Shown here: positions 1 to 9,245 of the stretch, one piece after another
Position numbering within the stretch: position 1 is the stretch's first letter
Layout: every line of letters starts with the position of its first letter
Source of the DNA: Ruminococcus sp.
GTDB taxonomy: Bacteria; Bacillota_A; Clostridia; Oscillospirales; Ruminococcaceae
Length of the DNA: 64,000 bases
Direction: 5' to 3'
Assembly (NCBI GenBank): GCA_017480485.1
Contig: JAFVAN010000013.1
Span: forward strand, 1 to 64,000
The notes under the pieces: model-generated
What the model saw: the letters and a program-made list of their open reading frames with translations, nothing else
Databases searched by the model: none
Told to the model about the DNA's origin: nothing
Program-made: the position numbers and the translations under genes

Positions 1-2793
1 ATGCTCTTTAAAGTATTTTTCAACCTCATCTGCTCTTTCCGACCATATATCCTCTTTTTCAAGTGTTATCCCTAATTCCTCAAAGTGCTTGATATGCTTT
101 TTAGCTAATTTGCCTGCACGGTATTTGCTCTTGCAGTTTGCGATCCATACTCCCAGCTTATATCCGTCCTCGCAAACAATTAAACCCGTAACTGCATCTA
201 TGCCGTGTTCGGCAATATACGCTTCAAGATGCTGAAAGCCTGTATCATAGGAACTGCTTATTATTTTCTTTTGTCTGTCTCCCCAGTCCATACCAATAGC
301 AGTCAGTCGTTCTATGTGTTCGGCAGACATGTTTCCATCGTTTTTCTGCGTCTTCTGCTGTCTTATCCAAACTCCAAGTTTAAAGTCACCAACAGTATAG
401 CTTTTCGGAATATTTAAATCTCCATGCTCATCATAATACGCTTTCGCCATTTCATAACGTATATTCCACAGTTCTTCGTGATATGTAGAGCCATAGCGGA
501 AGCCTATAGCTTCAAGTTTTGCAAGCTGTTCGGGGGTAAGTTTTTTCTTGCGCTTACCCTCTGCGATCAGCTTTTGCTCATTGAGCCATTTGTGCAGCCA
601 AACACCGTTTACAACGTATTGTCCCGGCACATTCAAATTGCCGTGTTCTTCAAAATACGCTTTTGCAAGCAGATACTTTTCTTCCCACGGGTCTGTCTTC
701 TCCAGTACAAAGCCAATACCTCTGAGCCTATCTATGCGCTCATCGGATAATCTGCCTTGCTTGTAAAAGTCACGCTGGTGTCGTATCCATCTGCCAAGCT
801 GTATGCCGGAGTCTGTTTTGTATGAGACAGGTACATCAAGTGTACCATTCTTAGACTGATATTCGCAGAGAGCCTGAAAAGCATCATTCCATTGCTTTTC
901 ATACTTAGTCTCCCACACCATACCAATTGCATCAAGACGGGCTATCTGGTCATCAGAAAGAGGTTTTACTGTCTTTGCTGTACCATTCCTGTTACTGCGC
1001 AATCCTTGTATCCATTGCCCGAGCTTTATGCCGTCATCAGAAACATAGTTGTGCGGAACATTCAGATCACCATATTCACGATGATAGCGCACTGCAGCTG
1101 CATAATTCTCTTCCCAGATGTAATCGGGAACGCTCCATACCATCCCTATCTTTTCAAGTGCTTTGATTCGCTCGGAATTGAGATATTTCTGCTGAATTCC
1201 ACTGCTGTAATAGACACGCAAACGTGCTATCCAGCTGCCAAGTTCAACGTTATTGTCATCAACATATTTAGCAGGAGGCAGGAGATCTCCATGCTTTTTG
1301 AAATAGGCTTCGGCTGACGAATAGAATCTCTCCCACATGACATCTCTGACCGATTCCCAGCGCATACCGAGCGTATTCAACCTGTCGATCTGCACCTGTG
1401 TTAGATTTCCATTGACAGCACCATTATATACTCTACGCTGTGTAAGTATCCACAGTCCGAGAGAATAACCTTCTGGTGTAAAATAGCGTTTCGGAACGTC
1501 AAGGTTTCCGTTTTCATCATAGTATTTCTTTGCCTGCTCGAACATGATGTCCCAGCTTGCGGAGAGCGTACCCTCCAACTCGTCAAAGAGAGACTTGCAG
1601 TCAGCCACCTTATCCACAAGCTCAAAGGTCTCGTTGACCACAAATCCCTCGCCGCCATGTGAGCGATAATACTGTATAGCGACCTGCATTTCCTCCTGGA
1701 TAGCGTCAATGCTGTAGAGATTCTCTATGTTGTTGACGATATCGAAAATGACTGGATTCTTTGATTTTGAAGCAGAAAGAGCACGACCGATCTGCTGTTT
1801 ATAGATAATAGGCGAGATAGTCGGGCGCAGCAAGATAACTCCCGATACATCAGGCACATGAACGCCCTCATTGAGCGCATCAATGCAGTATAGAAGCTTT
1901 ATGTGCTTTTTATCGCTATCAGCCTTGAAGTCCGCAAAACTCTTGCTTGCTGTCGGGTCATCTGAGTAAACAGAATAGATATGCGGTTTCTTGTCAACTC
2001 TCGCAAACCATTCCTTGGATTTCTCAATCATCTCCTGCATATGCTCTAAATTTGCGCAGAATACTATGTATTTTCCTGTCCTATCTTCCATGTGCTTATC
2101 AAACAGAACGTCAAGATTTTCGGCCTTATCAAGCGCACGGCGGAGTGCTTCAAGTATCTTCTCGGCAGCATCACGGGTCGCTTTGCTTTTTGCAGAACGT
2201 ACCCTTGCTTCATACTTTTCCAAGTCTTTTTGATATGAGAAAATGGAAAGAATATATTTTGGCGGAGCGAGAATTCCACGCACGATAGCTTCACCGAGGG
2301 TCATTTCGCTTGCTACATTACCGTCAAAGAGCTCATCGGTCATATCACGCTGGTTATCAAGGTAGCGTATAGCAGTTGCAGAAAGTCCCAGCACAGGCAC
2401 ATCGGGGTACGCTTTCAGAACAGCATCAACTCCCGCGCCCCAAAGCTCTGCGCCGCATCGGTGGAATTCATCGAGAATTATGTAGTCGGGCTTTATTTCA
2501 CTAATTTCTGCTTCGCTGACGTTCATCAGCTTGGCGTATGTGTAGAATTTGACGTTATCCGGCTGATAGCCGTCAGATGTTTCAGCAAGATTTTCAAGCT
2601 GGGTCTGGTATATGTAGCGTGACGGAGAAAGCCAGCAGATTGTTTTGTCGGGGTTATCTTCGCAGAGCTTGAAGCCGATGAAGGATTTGCCGGTACCTGT
2701 CGGGTGGATCACTGCAGCTTTGCCGCGCTTGGAGAGCATACGGACAGCAGCTTCATAAGCTATTTTGTTGTGTTCAAAAAGCTGCATTGGCAT
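1..2793 (-). CDS. DEAD/DEAH-type helicase with HA repeats, copy 1 (3' end outside window)
   Basis: Superfamily-2 helicase/ATPase, probably acting on nucleic acid. The first 931 codons are present; the frame is open to base 1, so the C-terminus is missing. The N-terminus carries Walker A GTGKS (about residues 33-37), a DEFH motif II (about 108-111), motif III SAT and motif VI QQIGRAL. At least eight HA repeats (PF03457-like, about 65 residues each) follow, with the pattern W-x-YY-x-E-H/NGDL-x-VP...LG-x-WI. ATG at 2793 was chosen because GGAGGT lies 7 bases upstream. The motor is almost identical to that of the next two genes while the repeats differ. The substrate is unknown. Confidence 0.85.
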   Translation of the reverse strand, partial: MPMQLFEHNKIAYEAAVRMLSKRGKAAVIHPTGTGKSFIGFKLCEDNPDKTICWLSPSRYIYQTQLENLAETSDGYQPDNVKFYTYAKLMNVSEAEISEIKPDYIILDEFHRCGAELWGAGVDAVLKAYPDVPVLGLSATAIRYLDNQRDMTDELFDGNVASEMTLGEAIVRGILAPPKYILSIFSYQKDLEKYEARVRSAKSKATRDAAEKILEALRRALDKAENLDVLFDKHMEDRTGKYIVFCANLEHMQEMIEKSKEWFARVDKKPHIYSVYSDDPTASKSFADFKADSDKKHIKLLYCIDALNEGVHVPDVSGVILLRPTISPIIYKQQIGRALSASKSKNPVIFDIVNNIENLYSIDAIQEEMQVAIQYYRSHGGEGFVVNETFELVDKVADCKSLFDELEGTLSASWDIMFEQAKKYYDENGNLDVPKRYFTPEGYSLGLWILTQRRVYNGAVNGNLTQVQIDRLNTLGMRWESVRDVMWERFYSSAEAYFKKHGDLLPPAKYVDDNNVELGSWIARLRVYYSSGIQQKYLNSERIKALEKIGMVWSVPDYIWEENYAAAVRYHREYGDLNVPHNYVSDDGIKLGQWIQGLRSNRNGTAKTVKPLSDDQIARLDAIGMVWETKYEKQWNDAFQALCEYQSKNGTLDVPVSYKTDSGIQLGRWIRHQRDFYKQGRLSDERIDRLRGIGFVLEKTDPWEEKYLLAKAYFEEHGNLNVPGQYVVNGVWLHKWLNEQKLIAEGKRKKKLTPEQLAKLEAIGFRYGSTYHEELWNIRYEMAKAYYDEHGDLNIPKSYTVGDFKLGVWIRQQKTQKNDGNMSAEHIERLTAIGMDWGDRQKKIISSSYDTGFQHLEAYIAEHGIDAVTGLIVCEDGYKLGVWIANCKSKYRAGKLAKKHIKHFEELGITLEKEDIWSERADEVEKYFKEH

Positions 2794-2811
2794 GTGCTCC
2801 ACCTCCGTTTT

Positions 2812-5076
2812 TTACTGCCAGTTTATCCTTATTTCATCAAGCATTTTTATCTGTTCGGGCGCAAGCTTTGATTTGGAACGCTCCTGCTTATATATCCACG
2901 CATGGAGATTTCTGCCCGCATATTGGTATTTAGACGGCATTTTTAAAACACCATGCTCGTCAAAATACTTCTTAGCACCCTCATACATTTTGTTCCAAAT
3001 ATGAGCGTCCATATTCCAGATCATGCCTATGCTTTCAAGACGAGCGACGTTGTTCTCGCTCATAGTCCTATTCGCATACTGTCTGCGTTTCAGGCTTATC
3101 CAGCGTCCGAGCGCATAACCGTCTTTGCAAACATATTTCGTTGGGACCAGTAAATCACCGTGCTGTTTGAAATACTCCTCCGCATGACGAAAACCCTCAT
3201 CAAAGTGATACTGCTCGGTGTCCCATATCATGCCGATAGCGTCCAGCTTGGCTATCCTTTCGGGCGACTGTTTGTCCTTATCAAACCTTATATGCGAGAT
3301 CCAGTATCCGAGCTTAAAGCCGGTCTCGGTCATATATGTATTGGGCATATACAGATTCCCGTGCTCGTTGTAATACTTCATCGCTTCAAGGTAATTCTTC
3401 TCCCATTGTTCACTTTTCATGTTCCATGTCATGCCAATGCTTTCAAGCAGCGCCTTCTTTTCGGGAGTAACAATTGTTTCACGTTCATCTGCATAGGCTC
3501 TCCGCATACGCAGTATCCATATTCCCAGCTTTAAGCCGTCATCAGTGACATGATCCTGCGGAACAAGCAAATCACCGTTCTGCTCATAATATGCTTTCGC
3601 AGCCTCAAAATATCTGTTCCACATATGATCGTGGTGGCCGCCCCAAACGACACCTATCTTTTCAAGCTTGTCGATCTCGACCTGAGTGAGCCGCCTGTCA
3701 CCTTTGCCGGAGTAATTATTCCTTTGAGTTTTGAGCCAGCGTCCAAGAGAATGACCTTCCTCTGTATGATATTCATACGGAACAAGCAAATTCCCATGCT
3801 CGTTATAGTATTCGACAGCCTTTTCATACATCATTTCCCAATCGGCATTGAGTACGCCCTCCAGCTTGTCAAAAAGCGCACGGCAGTCAGCCACTTCGTC
3901 AAGCAGTTCAAAGTGGTCGTTGATAATTATTCTGTTGTCGCCTGTGTAGCGGTAATAGGTTATCGCTGCCTGCATTTCCTCTCTGATCTCGTCAATGCTG
4001 TACAGGTTGTCGATATTATTTACAATATCGAATATGACAGGGTTAGTTGATTTGCTTGCCGACAGCGCACGACCTATCTGCTGCTTATATATGATAGGCG
4101 AAACAGTCGGGCGCAGGAGAATAACTCCCGATATATCATCAACGTGAATACCCTCGTTGAGCATATCAATACAGAACAGCAGCTTTAAATGCTCGCTGCT
4201 ATCCGCTTTGAAATCAGCAAACGCCTTGCTTGTTTCTGGGTCATTGGAGTATGCCTTGTAAATATGCGGCTTCTTATCGACCTTTGCAAACCACTTTTTA
4301 GCCTCCGCAGCAGAAGCGTTCATCATTTCAAGACTGCTACAAAAGACGATGTATTTGCCTGTTCTGTTCTCAACGTGTTTATCGAAAATGACATCAAGAC
4401 CATCAGCCTTTTCGAGAGTTCGGCGCAGGGCTTCAAGATACCTTGTCGCAGTATCCTTTATATGAGAGCTTCTGTGGCGAGCAATTTGCTTTTCGTATTT
4501 TTCAAGCTCCTTTTGATAAGAATAGACCGTCAGCACATACTTCGGCGGATTCAGTATCCCGCGCACAATAGCTTCACCAAGCGTCATTTCGCTGGCTACA
4601 TTTCCGTCAAATAACTCATCAGTCATATCACGCTGGTTGTCAAGATATCGGATAGCAGTTGCAGACAAGCCCAGCACAGGTACATCGGGGTACGCTTTCA
4701 GCACAGCATCAACACCTGCACCCCATAGCTCTGCACCACAGCGGTGAAACTCGTCGAGGATTATGTAGTCGGGCTTGATCTCGGCTATTTCGTCTTCTGT
4801 TACGTTCATCAGCTTTGCGTAGGTGTAAAACTTTACATTCTTCGGTTGATAGCCATCCGAAGTCTCAGCAAGGTTTTCAAGCTGGGTTTGGTAAATATAT
4901 CGTGAGGGCGAGAGCCAGCAGATTGTTTTATCGGGGTTGTCTTCGCACAGCTTGAAGCCTATGAAGGATTTACCTGTTCCGGTGGGGTGGATCACAGCTG
5001 CTTTGCTGCGCTCTGCGAGCATGGTTACTGCGGCGTTGTATGCTATTCTATTATGTTCAAATAGGTTTATTGCCAT
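2812..5076 (-). CDS. DEAD/DEAH-type helicase with five HA repeats, copy 2
   Basis: A 754-residue paralogue of its neighbours. Walker A (GTGKS), DEFH box, SAT motif and QQIGRAL are all intact, so ATPase activity is expected. Five HA repeats follow from about residue 420, each ending in a short IGMxW-like block; the array ends just before the stop, so this is the shortest of the three. The start is ATG 5076, preceded by GGAGAGGGTGAG; an in-frame TTG at 5094 lies inside that ribosome site and is unlikely. The gaps to the genes on either side are 18 and 25 bases, which indicates one transcript. Function is unknown; a DNA-targeting role for the repeats is inference. Confidence 0.87.
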   Translation of the reverse strand: MAINLFEHNRIAYNAAVTMLAERSKAAVIHPTGTGKSFIGFKLCEDNPDKTICWLSPSRYIYQTQLENLAETSDGYQPKNVKFYTYAKLMNVTEDEIAEIKPDYIILDEFHRCGAELWGAGVDAVLKAYPDVPVLGLSATAIRYLDNQRDMTDELFDGNVASEMTLGEAIVRGILNPPKYVLTVYSYQKELEKYEKQIARHRSSHIKDTATRYLEALRRTLEKADGLDVIFDKHVENRTGKYIVFCSSLEMMNASAAEAKKWFAKVDKKPHIYKAYSNDPETSKAFADFKADSSEHLKLLFCIDMLNEGIHVDDISGVILLRPTVSPIIYKQQIGRALSASKSTNPVIFDIVNNIDNLYSIDEIREEMQAAITYYRYTGDNRIIINDHFELLDEVADCRALFDKLEGVLNADWEMMYEKAVEYYNEHGNLLVPYEYHTEEGHSLGRWLKTQRNNYSGKGDRRLTQVEIDKLEKIGVVWGGHHDHMWNRYFEAAKAYYEQNGDLLVPQDHVTDDGLKLGIWILRMRRAYADERETIVTPEKKALLESIGMTWNMKSEQWEKNYLEAMKYYNEHGNLYMPNTYMTETGFKLGYWISHIRFDKDKQSPERIAKLDAIGMIWDTEQYHFDEGFRHAEEYFKQHGDLLVPTKYVCKDGYALGRWISLKRRQYANRTMSENNVARLESIGMIWNMDAHIWNKMYEGAKKYFDEHGVLKMPSKYQYAGRNLHAWIYKQERSKSKLAPEQIKMLDEIRINWQ

Positions 5077-5101
5077 GATACTCACCCTCTCCAAAAAATT
5101 C

Positions 5102-7786
5102 TTAGATTATATGCACCTGTCTTAAGGTGTCGATCTGTTCCGCAGTCAGCTTGCCGTTTCTGTATGCCCGCCTTTTGTCAGCTATCCAGTAATTCAGCTT
5201 TATCCCGCTTTTGCTCACATAATCCAAAGGAATGTTCAGATCACCGTGCTCCTCGAAATACCGAACGCATTCCTTTACCGTCACTTGAAAATCATAGGAA
5301 AGCTTGTCCCATACCATACCTATTGAATCCAGGCGGTGTATCTGATATTCGGGGACTCGGTTGTCTTTTCTCCTTGCTCTTATTCCTTTCAGCCATTTCC
5401 CCAGAGGGAAGCCGTCATCCGTAACGTATCCGTACTTCACATTCAGATCACCATGTTCGTTATAATACCTCTCTGCATAAGAAAATGACTGCTCAAAGGT
5501 ATCGTTCTCCCATTTAAATCCGATCTTTTCCAGCAGCGATATCTGTTCATCGGTCAGCTGACCCTTTTTGTATTTTTTTCTTTGAGCAGCCGCCCATTTT
5601 TGAAGAAATACTCCGTTTGGTGTTTTGTAGTCACCGGGGATAGACATTGAATCATTCTGCTCTATATAATCACATAATGCAAGATAATTCTCTTGCCATT
5701 TTCGGTCGTTTACTGTTCTGTAGCTGTCTATCCCGATGCTTTTCAGCAACTCGCGCTGCTGTGTGGTAAGAACTCTTTTTGATTTTCCGAAATATGCATC
5801 GGTCTGCGTTTTCAGCCACCCACTCAGCCATATGCCCTCGTAGACATAAGTTGATGAAATATTCAGATTATGATTTTCATGATACAGTCTTTCGACCTCT
5901 CTGAATGCTTTCATCCACTTATCCGATGGGTCTAAAGAAACTCCGATAGACTGAAGCTTCGCCGCCTTGTCAGAGCTTAATGTCCCGCTGCGGTACTTTT
6001 GAATCTGAGACTGCTGCCATGACCGCAGTGATCTCCCGTAGGGAGTTTTCAATTCTTCGGGTATAGCGCCTGTCGGATGGTCTGCTCTCCATTCCTTCAA
6101 CGCCTCAAAGCATTTGTCCCATATCAGCTGCTTGCTGTAATCCCAATCCATTCCAATGGATCCAAGCATAGCCGTTTGAGCGTCTGTCAGTTCCGATATC
6201 CTGCCATACCGTCTCGATTCCCTGAGTCCGTATATCCACTTTCCAAGCTCTATGCCGCTATCTGAAACGAAATTGCTCGGGACAAGCAGATCGCCGTTTT
6301 CTTCATAATACTTTTTTGCCTCGGCAAAATACATTTCAAACCGCCTGTCAAACTCCTTTGTCCAGCAGACCCCGATAGCTTCAAGCTTTTTCTGTTTTTC
6401 GGTATCAAGACTGCCCGAGCGATATAGCGCTCGCTGCGTTTGTAGCCAGCTTCCGAGAGGATAACCCTCATAAAATGCAGTAGCCTGAATATTGGTATTA
6501 CCGGTTTTCTCATAATAGTCCTTTGCAAGTGCAAACATCTGCTCCCAGCTCGATGATAAAACGTCATCAAGCTGAGAAAACAGCTTCCTTACATCGGCCA
6601 CCTCATCAATGACCTGAAACATATCATTAACTTCCAAGTCGCCGCGTCCTGTTGATTCAAAGAAAAAACGGGCATTTTCTATTTCTTCACGAATTGCCCC
6701 TATACTGTAGAGGTTTTCTACATTATTTACGATATCGAATATGACAGGCGTACCGGAAGTCCCGGCAGTAAGCGCACGTCCGATCTGCTGCTTGAAAACT
6801 ATCGGAGATACGGTAGGTCTGAGGAGTATCACGCCCGTGATATTATCGACATGGACTCCCTCATTAAGTGCGTCTATACAAAAAAGGAGCTTAAGATGCT
6901 CGTGGTCGTTATCGTTTTTGAAATCCGTAAATTGCTTATCGGAATCATTTTCAAGAGTATATACAGAGTATATCTTTGGCTCGGGATCAATATTATACAG
7001 CCACATTCTGCACTTATCGATCATTTCAAGCATATGCTCATAGCTTGAGCAGAAGACGATATACTTTGAATCGACAGACTCGATATGCTTTTGAAATATT
7101 TCTCCTATCCCGACAGCATTGTTCAGCATATGCCGCAGCTTATCGAGATATTCCTCTGCTATGTCACGGGTGATCTTTGTTTTAGCCCTTTTGATCCTGC
7201 GTTCATATCTCTCCAGATCGTCCTGATATGAATATATTGCCTGAATGTATTTCGGCGGCTTGATGATATCTCTTACGATTGCTTCGCCCAAGGTCATTTC
7301 AGATGCAATGCAGCTATTGAACAGTTCCTCCGCCATGTTGCGCTGATTGTCGAGGTAGCGTATCGCAGTCGCTGACAGACCAAGCACAGGAACATCAGGG
7401 TATGCTTTCAGGACAGCATCAACGCCAGCGCCCCAAAGCTCGGCACCACAGCGGTGGAACTCGTCGAGGATTATGTAGTCGGGCTGAATTCCGTCTATTT
7501 CTGCTTCACTGACATTCATCAGTTTTGCATAAGTGTAGAACTTGACATTTTCGGGCTGATAACCGTCAGAGGTTTCAGCGAGGTTTTCAAGCTGAGTCTG
7601 GTAAATATATCGTGAAGGTGACAGCCAGCAGATAGTTTTGTCTGGGTTGTCCTCACAGAGCTTAAAGCCGATGAAGGATTTACCTGTTCCGGTGGGGTGG
7701 ATCACAGCTGCCTTGCCGCGCTCGGAGAGCATGGTTACAGCGGCATTGTATGCGGTTTGGTTGTGCTCGTATAGGTGCATTGGCAT
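5102..7786 (-). CDS. DEAD/DEAH-type helicase with seven HA repeats, copy 3
   Basis: An 894-residue protein with the same architecture. Walker A is at about 33-37, DEFH at about 108-111, SAT at about 138-140, and QQIGRAL near 345. Seven HA repeats fill the C-terminal half and are more divergent than in copies 1 and 2; repeat 3 has lost the usual HGDL block. ATG 7786 is chosen because AAAGGAG lies 8-9 bases upstream; a GTG at 7795 would be too close to it. It is first of the three in the direction of transcription and starts 26 bases after the nucleotidyltransferase gene, so all four are probably co-transcribed. Confidence 0.87.
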   Translation of the reverse strand: MPMHLYEHNQTAYNAAVTMLSERGKAAVIHPTGTGKSFIGFKLCEDNPDKTICWLSPSRYIYQTQLENLAETSDGYQPENVKFYTYAKLMNVSEAEIDGIQPDYIILDEFHRCGAELWGAGVDAVLKAYPDVPVLGLSATAIRYLDNQRNMAEELFNSCIASEMTLGEAIVRDIIKPPKYIQAIYSYQDDLERYERRIKRAKTKITRDIAEEYLDKLRHMLNNAVGIGEIFQKHIESVDSKYIVFCSSYEHMLEMIDKCRMWLYNIDPEPKIYSVYTLENDSDKQFTDFKNDNDHEHLKLLFCIDALNEGVHVDNITGVILLRPTVSPIVFKQQIGRALTAGTSGTPVIFDIVNNVENLYSIGAIREEIENARFFFESTGRGDLEVNDMFQVIDEVADVRKLFSQLDDVLSSSWEQMFALAKDYYEKTGNTNIQATAFYEGYPLGSWLQTQRALYRSGSLDTEKQKKLEAIGVCWTKEFDRRFEMYFAEAKKYYEENGDLLVPSNFVSDSGIELGKWIYGLRESRRYGRISELTDAQTAMLGSIGMDWDYSKQLIWDKCFEALKEWRADHPTGAIPEELKTPYGRSLRSWQQSQIQKYRSGTLSSDKAAKLQSIGVSLDPSDKWMKAFREVERLYHENHNLNISSTYVYEGIWLSGWLKTQTDAYFGKSKRVLTTQQRELLKSIGIDSYRTVNDRKWQENYLALCDYIEQNDSMSIPGDYKTPNGVFLQKWAAAQRKKYKKGQLTDEQISLLEKIGFKWENDTFEQSFSYAERYYNEHGDLNVKYGYVTDDGFPLGKWLKGIRARRKDNRVPEYQIHRLDSIGMVWDKLSYDFQVTVKECVRYFEEHGDLNIPLDYVSKSGIKLNYWIADKRRAYRNGKLTAEQIDTLRQVHII

Positions 7787-7812
7787 GGGATCCACTCCTT
7801 TCGGTTAATATC

Positions 7813-8943
7813 TTATTTGTCAGATTTTGCGTTAACAACTTCTTTTAATTCTCTTTTGAAACTATTATTCTTTATAGCCATATAAGTCCGATAGAATGGT
7901 AATAAGCAAATCTTTAGTTTGTTTCTGTAGAATTTTGGATACTTTTGAGAGTAGTAAATATATTTAGGATTGCTCTTTCTGATTGGAACAAAGAATCGAC
8001 TTAGAGCATATTTTATCTTGCTTCCGCCTTTTTTTCTTATCTTATTTTCAATGCTATGTTCAAATGTACCATAGGTGCCAGAAGAAATAATATAACTAAG
8101 CATTTTTTCTTCTTCACTATTCAAATCTTGTCCTGAAAACAATTTTACAGAAAGCGAGCGATTTGTTTTTTCAAATTCTGTTATTCCAATTTTTTTAATT
8201 TCATTTTCTATATAATTAAAATCAAGGTTTACAGATTTAACGTAAATATATGTATCCAGCAATGAACGCAGTCCTGTTCCGCCCTCTGAATAATGCTTAT
8301 GTTCATGCGCTATCATATAAATGTAAAAGTCCTCATTGCTCAAATGATAGCCGTATTTATTATCATCGTCCTTCAATGATCTGTTTGATATATCAGCGTA
8401 ATACTTGTTCATTACTTCACTATGTCCAGAGCCAAATAGAAAAGTATGCATCTCAAAATTCAGTACAGGTTTCTTATAAAACACAATATCATGACCATAA
8501 TCATCATGTTGCATTTCAAAACCTAAGTCCATCATTATGGTCTTAATGGATTCTGTCTTAGTTTTATCAATTAGAATATCATAATCCGAATACTCACGCA
8601 TTCCAGGCTTTTTATAATAGCTCTTTAACACAGCACCTTTAAGTGGAAGGTACCATATATTATTTTTTTCTAGCTCTGAAGATATTTCTCCCCATGCCTT
8701 TTCAAAGAAACAATCTCTTCTTACACCATTAACAATTGCGGTAGCAGTTAACTGATTCTTGATTCCTGCAGATTCTAATGCAATAGCGACTATAGTTGAC
8801 ATCATGTGTGCTGAAGCAAGCGATAGAATTGCATTGTGATTCATAGTTTCAATTCTTTGTTTGTCAGGTTTCCTGTTATTAACAGCACATCTTACAAGAT
8901 ATATCATATCTGTTACTTTTCTATCTTGCATTTCATTAGTCAT
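7813..8943 (-). CDS. NTP_transf_5-like nucleotidyltransferase, copy A
   Basis: A 376-residue protein resembling the uncharacterised nucleotidyltransferase family PF14907. The visible core is WYLPLKGAVLKS, then PGMREYSDYDILID about 15 residues on: a family-like LKG block followed by a DxD metal-binding pair. A conserved HEHKHYSEGGTGLRS block follows in the middle. These enzymes are thought to move a nucleotide onto a protein or small molecule, but substrates are mostly unknown. It lies directly upstream of the helicase array, and a paralogue is 300 bases further upstream. The ribosome site is weak (GGAG about 13 bases away), so the start could be the ATG at 8931. Confidence 0.75.
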   Translation of the reverse strand: MTNEMQDRKVTDMIYLVRCAVNNRKPDKQRIETMNHNAILSLASAHMMSTIVAIALESAGIKNQLTATAIVNGVRRDCFFEKAWGEISSELEKNNIWYLPLKGAVLKSYYKKPGMREYSDYDILIDKTKTESIKTIMMDLGFEMQHDDYGHDIVFYKKPVLNFEMHTFLFGSGHSEVMNKYYADISNRSLKDDDNKYGYHLSNEDFYIYMIAHEHKHYSEGGTGLRSLLDTYIYVKSVNLDFNYIENEIKKIGITEFEKTNRSLSVKLFSGQDLNSEEEKMLSYIISSGTYGTFEHSIENKIRKKGGSKIKYALSRFFVPIRKSNPKYIYYSQKYPKFYRNKLKICLLPFYRTYMAIKNNSFKRELKEVVNAKSDK

Positions 8944-9013
8944 AATCCGTCCAACTCTCCAATGTCAATCTACATAATACATTTAACCAAACTAACGTGC
9001 AGTGATTTCTGCA

Positions 9014-9042
9014 ATTATTAATGATAAATGTCTCTATATCAA
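9014..9042 (-). promoter_or_regulatory. Possible promoter for the nucleotidyltransferase-helicase operon
   Basis: On the minus strand TTGATA (9042-9037) and AATAAT (9019-9014) are separated by exactly 17 bases; each matches consensus at five of six positions. It lies about 70 bases upstream of the gene starting at 8943, in a 302-base gap (8944-9245) that otherwise holds only a terminator. Confidence 0.4.
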
Positions 9043-9217
9043 ATATCAGAATCATATTTAAGTAATGCTTTCGGATGAACAAGTTATCTATTCATCTGTT
9101 GAGCTGTTTGTTGTGAAGCAAATAATCCTGTCACGCTCTGTAAGTATAATTATGATGATTTTATATGCTGATTTTTCTAATCTCAGCATTGCTATGATTT
9201 TCACTTTCCTTTTGAGA

Positions 9218-9239
9218 AAAGCACCCTCTCAGGTGCTTT
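9218..9239 (-). terminator. Terminator after the second nucleotidyltransferase
   Basis: A perfect 8-bp stem AAAGCACC/GGTGCTTT with a six-base loop lies 7 bases beyond the stop of the gene ending at 9246. On the minus strand it is followed by TTTTCTC. It would separate the polysaccharide side from the helicase operon. Confidence 0.6.
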
Positions 9240-9245
9240 ATCTGG

